This document shows positions 21,692 to 21,697 of a stretch of 21,697 bases of DNA, in pieces. The stretch comes from an uncultured Lachnospiraceae bacterium (GTDB lineage Bacteria; Bacillota; Clostridia; Lachnospirales; Lachnospiraceae). Every line of letters starts with the position of its first letter. The stretch's first letter is position 1. The stretch covers positions 1 through 21,697 of the forward strand of contig CAJUKV010000053.1 in the NCBI GenBank assembly GCA_910587305.1, written 5' to 3'. Under the pieces are notes generated by a model. The model ran no database searches, had not been told where the DNA came from, and saw only the letters and a program-made list of their open reading frames with translations. The position numbers and the translations under genes were made by a program.

Positions 21692-21697
21692 TTATTA

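Overview
The window looks like chromosomal DNA of a Firmicute of class Clostridia, most likely Lachnospiraceae. The reasons are strong AGGAGG-type ribosome sites, an ECF-sigma envelope-stress operon, an HrcA/CIRCE-controlled Hsp20, DUF1836 and DUF6020-type proteins, and two large serine recombinases (LSRs). The taxonomic call is inference from gene style; there is no rRNA gene here.

Left flank (1-4906) is ordinary host DNA. It holds a hairpin-rich intergenic repeat, a DEDDh exonuclease with a C-terminal zinc ribbon, a convergent DUF1836 gene, and a four-gene operon (ECF sigma factor, overlapping membrane anti-sigma candidate, TM2-like membrane protein, LiaI/LiaF-like membrane protein). A small heat-shock protein follows, whose promoter lies under a perfect CIRCE operator.

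The main result is that one ABC-transporter substrate-binding lipoprotein gene (NMT1/SsuA-like, minus strand) lies in three pieces across the window. The N-terminal part is 20582-20101, the middle 12431-12288, and the C-terminal part 5354-4907. Two unrelated LSR elements sit between the pieces, each with its recombinase gene next to its left end. Element 1 (about 6.94 kb) is bounded by the 8-bp repeat CTACCGTA; element 2 (about 7.68 kb) is bounded by the 7-bp repeat CCACCTG. Removing both and keeping one copy of each repeat gives 1059 nt, exactly 352 codons plus stop, with an uninterrupted reading frame. The two integration sites are only about 140 bp apart in the same gene.

Element 1 (5347-12295) carries LSR-1 with a perfect-consensus promoter and a structured leader, a PBECR-like RNase toxin, a 49-codon ORF, an XRE repressor with a palindromic operator under a divergent promoter, a large DUF6020/GT-C-like membrane protein, a LytTR response regulator, a secreted Cys/His-rich protein preceded by 21-bp-spaced direct repeats (a likely LytTR site), and a HicB antitoxin remnant. 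Element 2 (12425-20107) carries LSR-2 with a small upstream ORF, a HelD-type RNA-polymerase-recycling helicase fused through an SKP-rich linker to the N-terminal beta-sandwich of a GH31 glycosidase, and an MGT-type (macrolide) glycosyltransferase with its own promoter and a terminator-like leader hairpin. Neither element has a visible relaxase or conjugation gene.

Right flank (20108-21697) is host again: the lipoprotein gene start, four 38-39 bp tandem repeats upstream of it, and the 3' part of a type II restriction endonuclease-like gene running off the edge.
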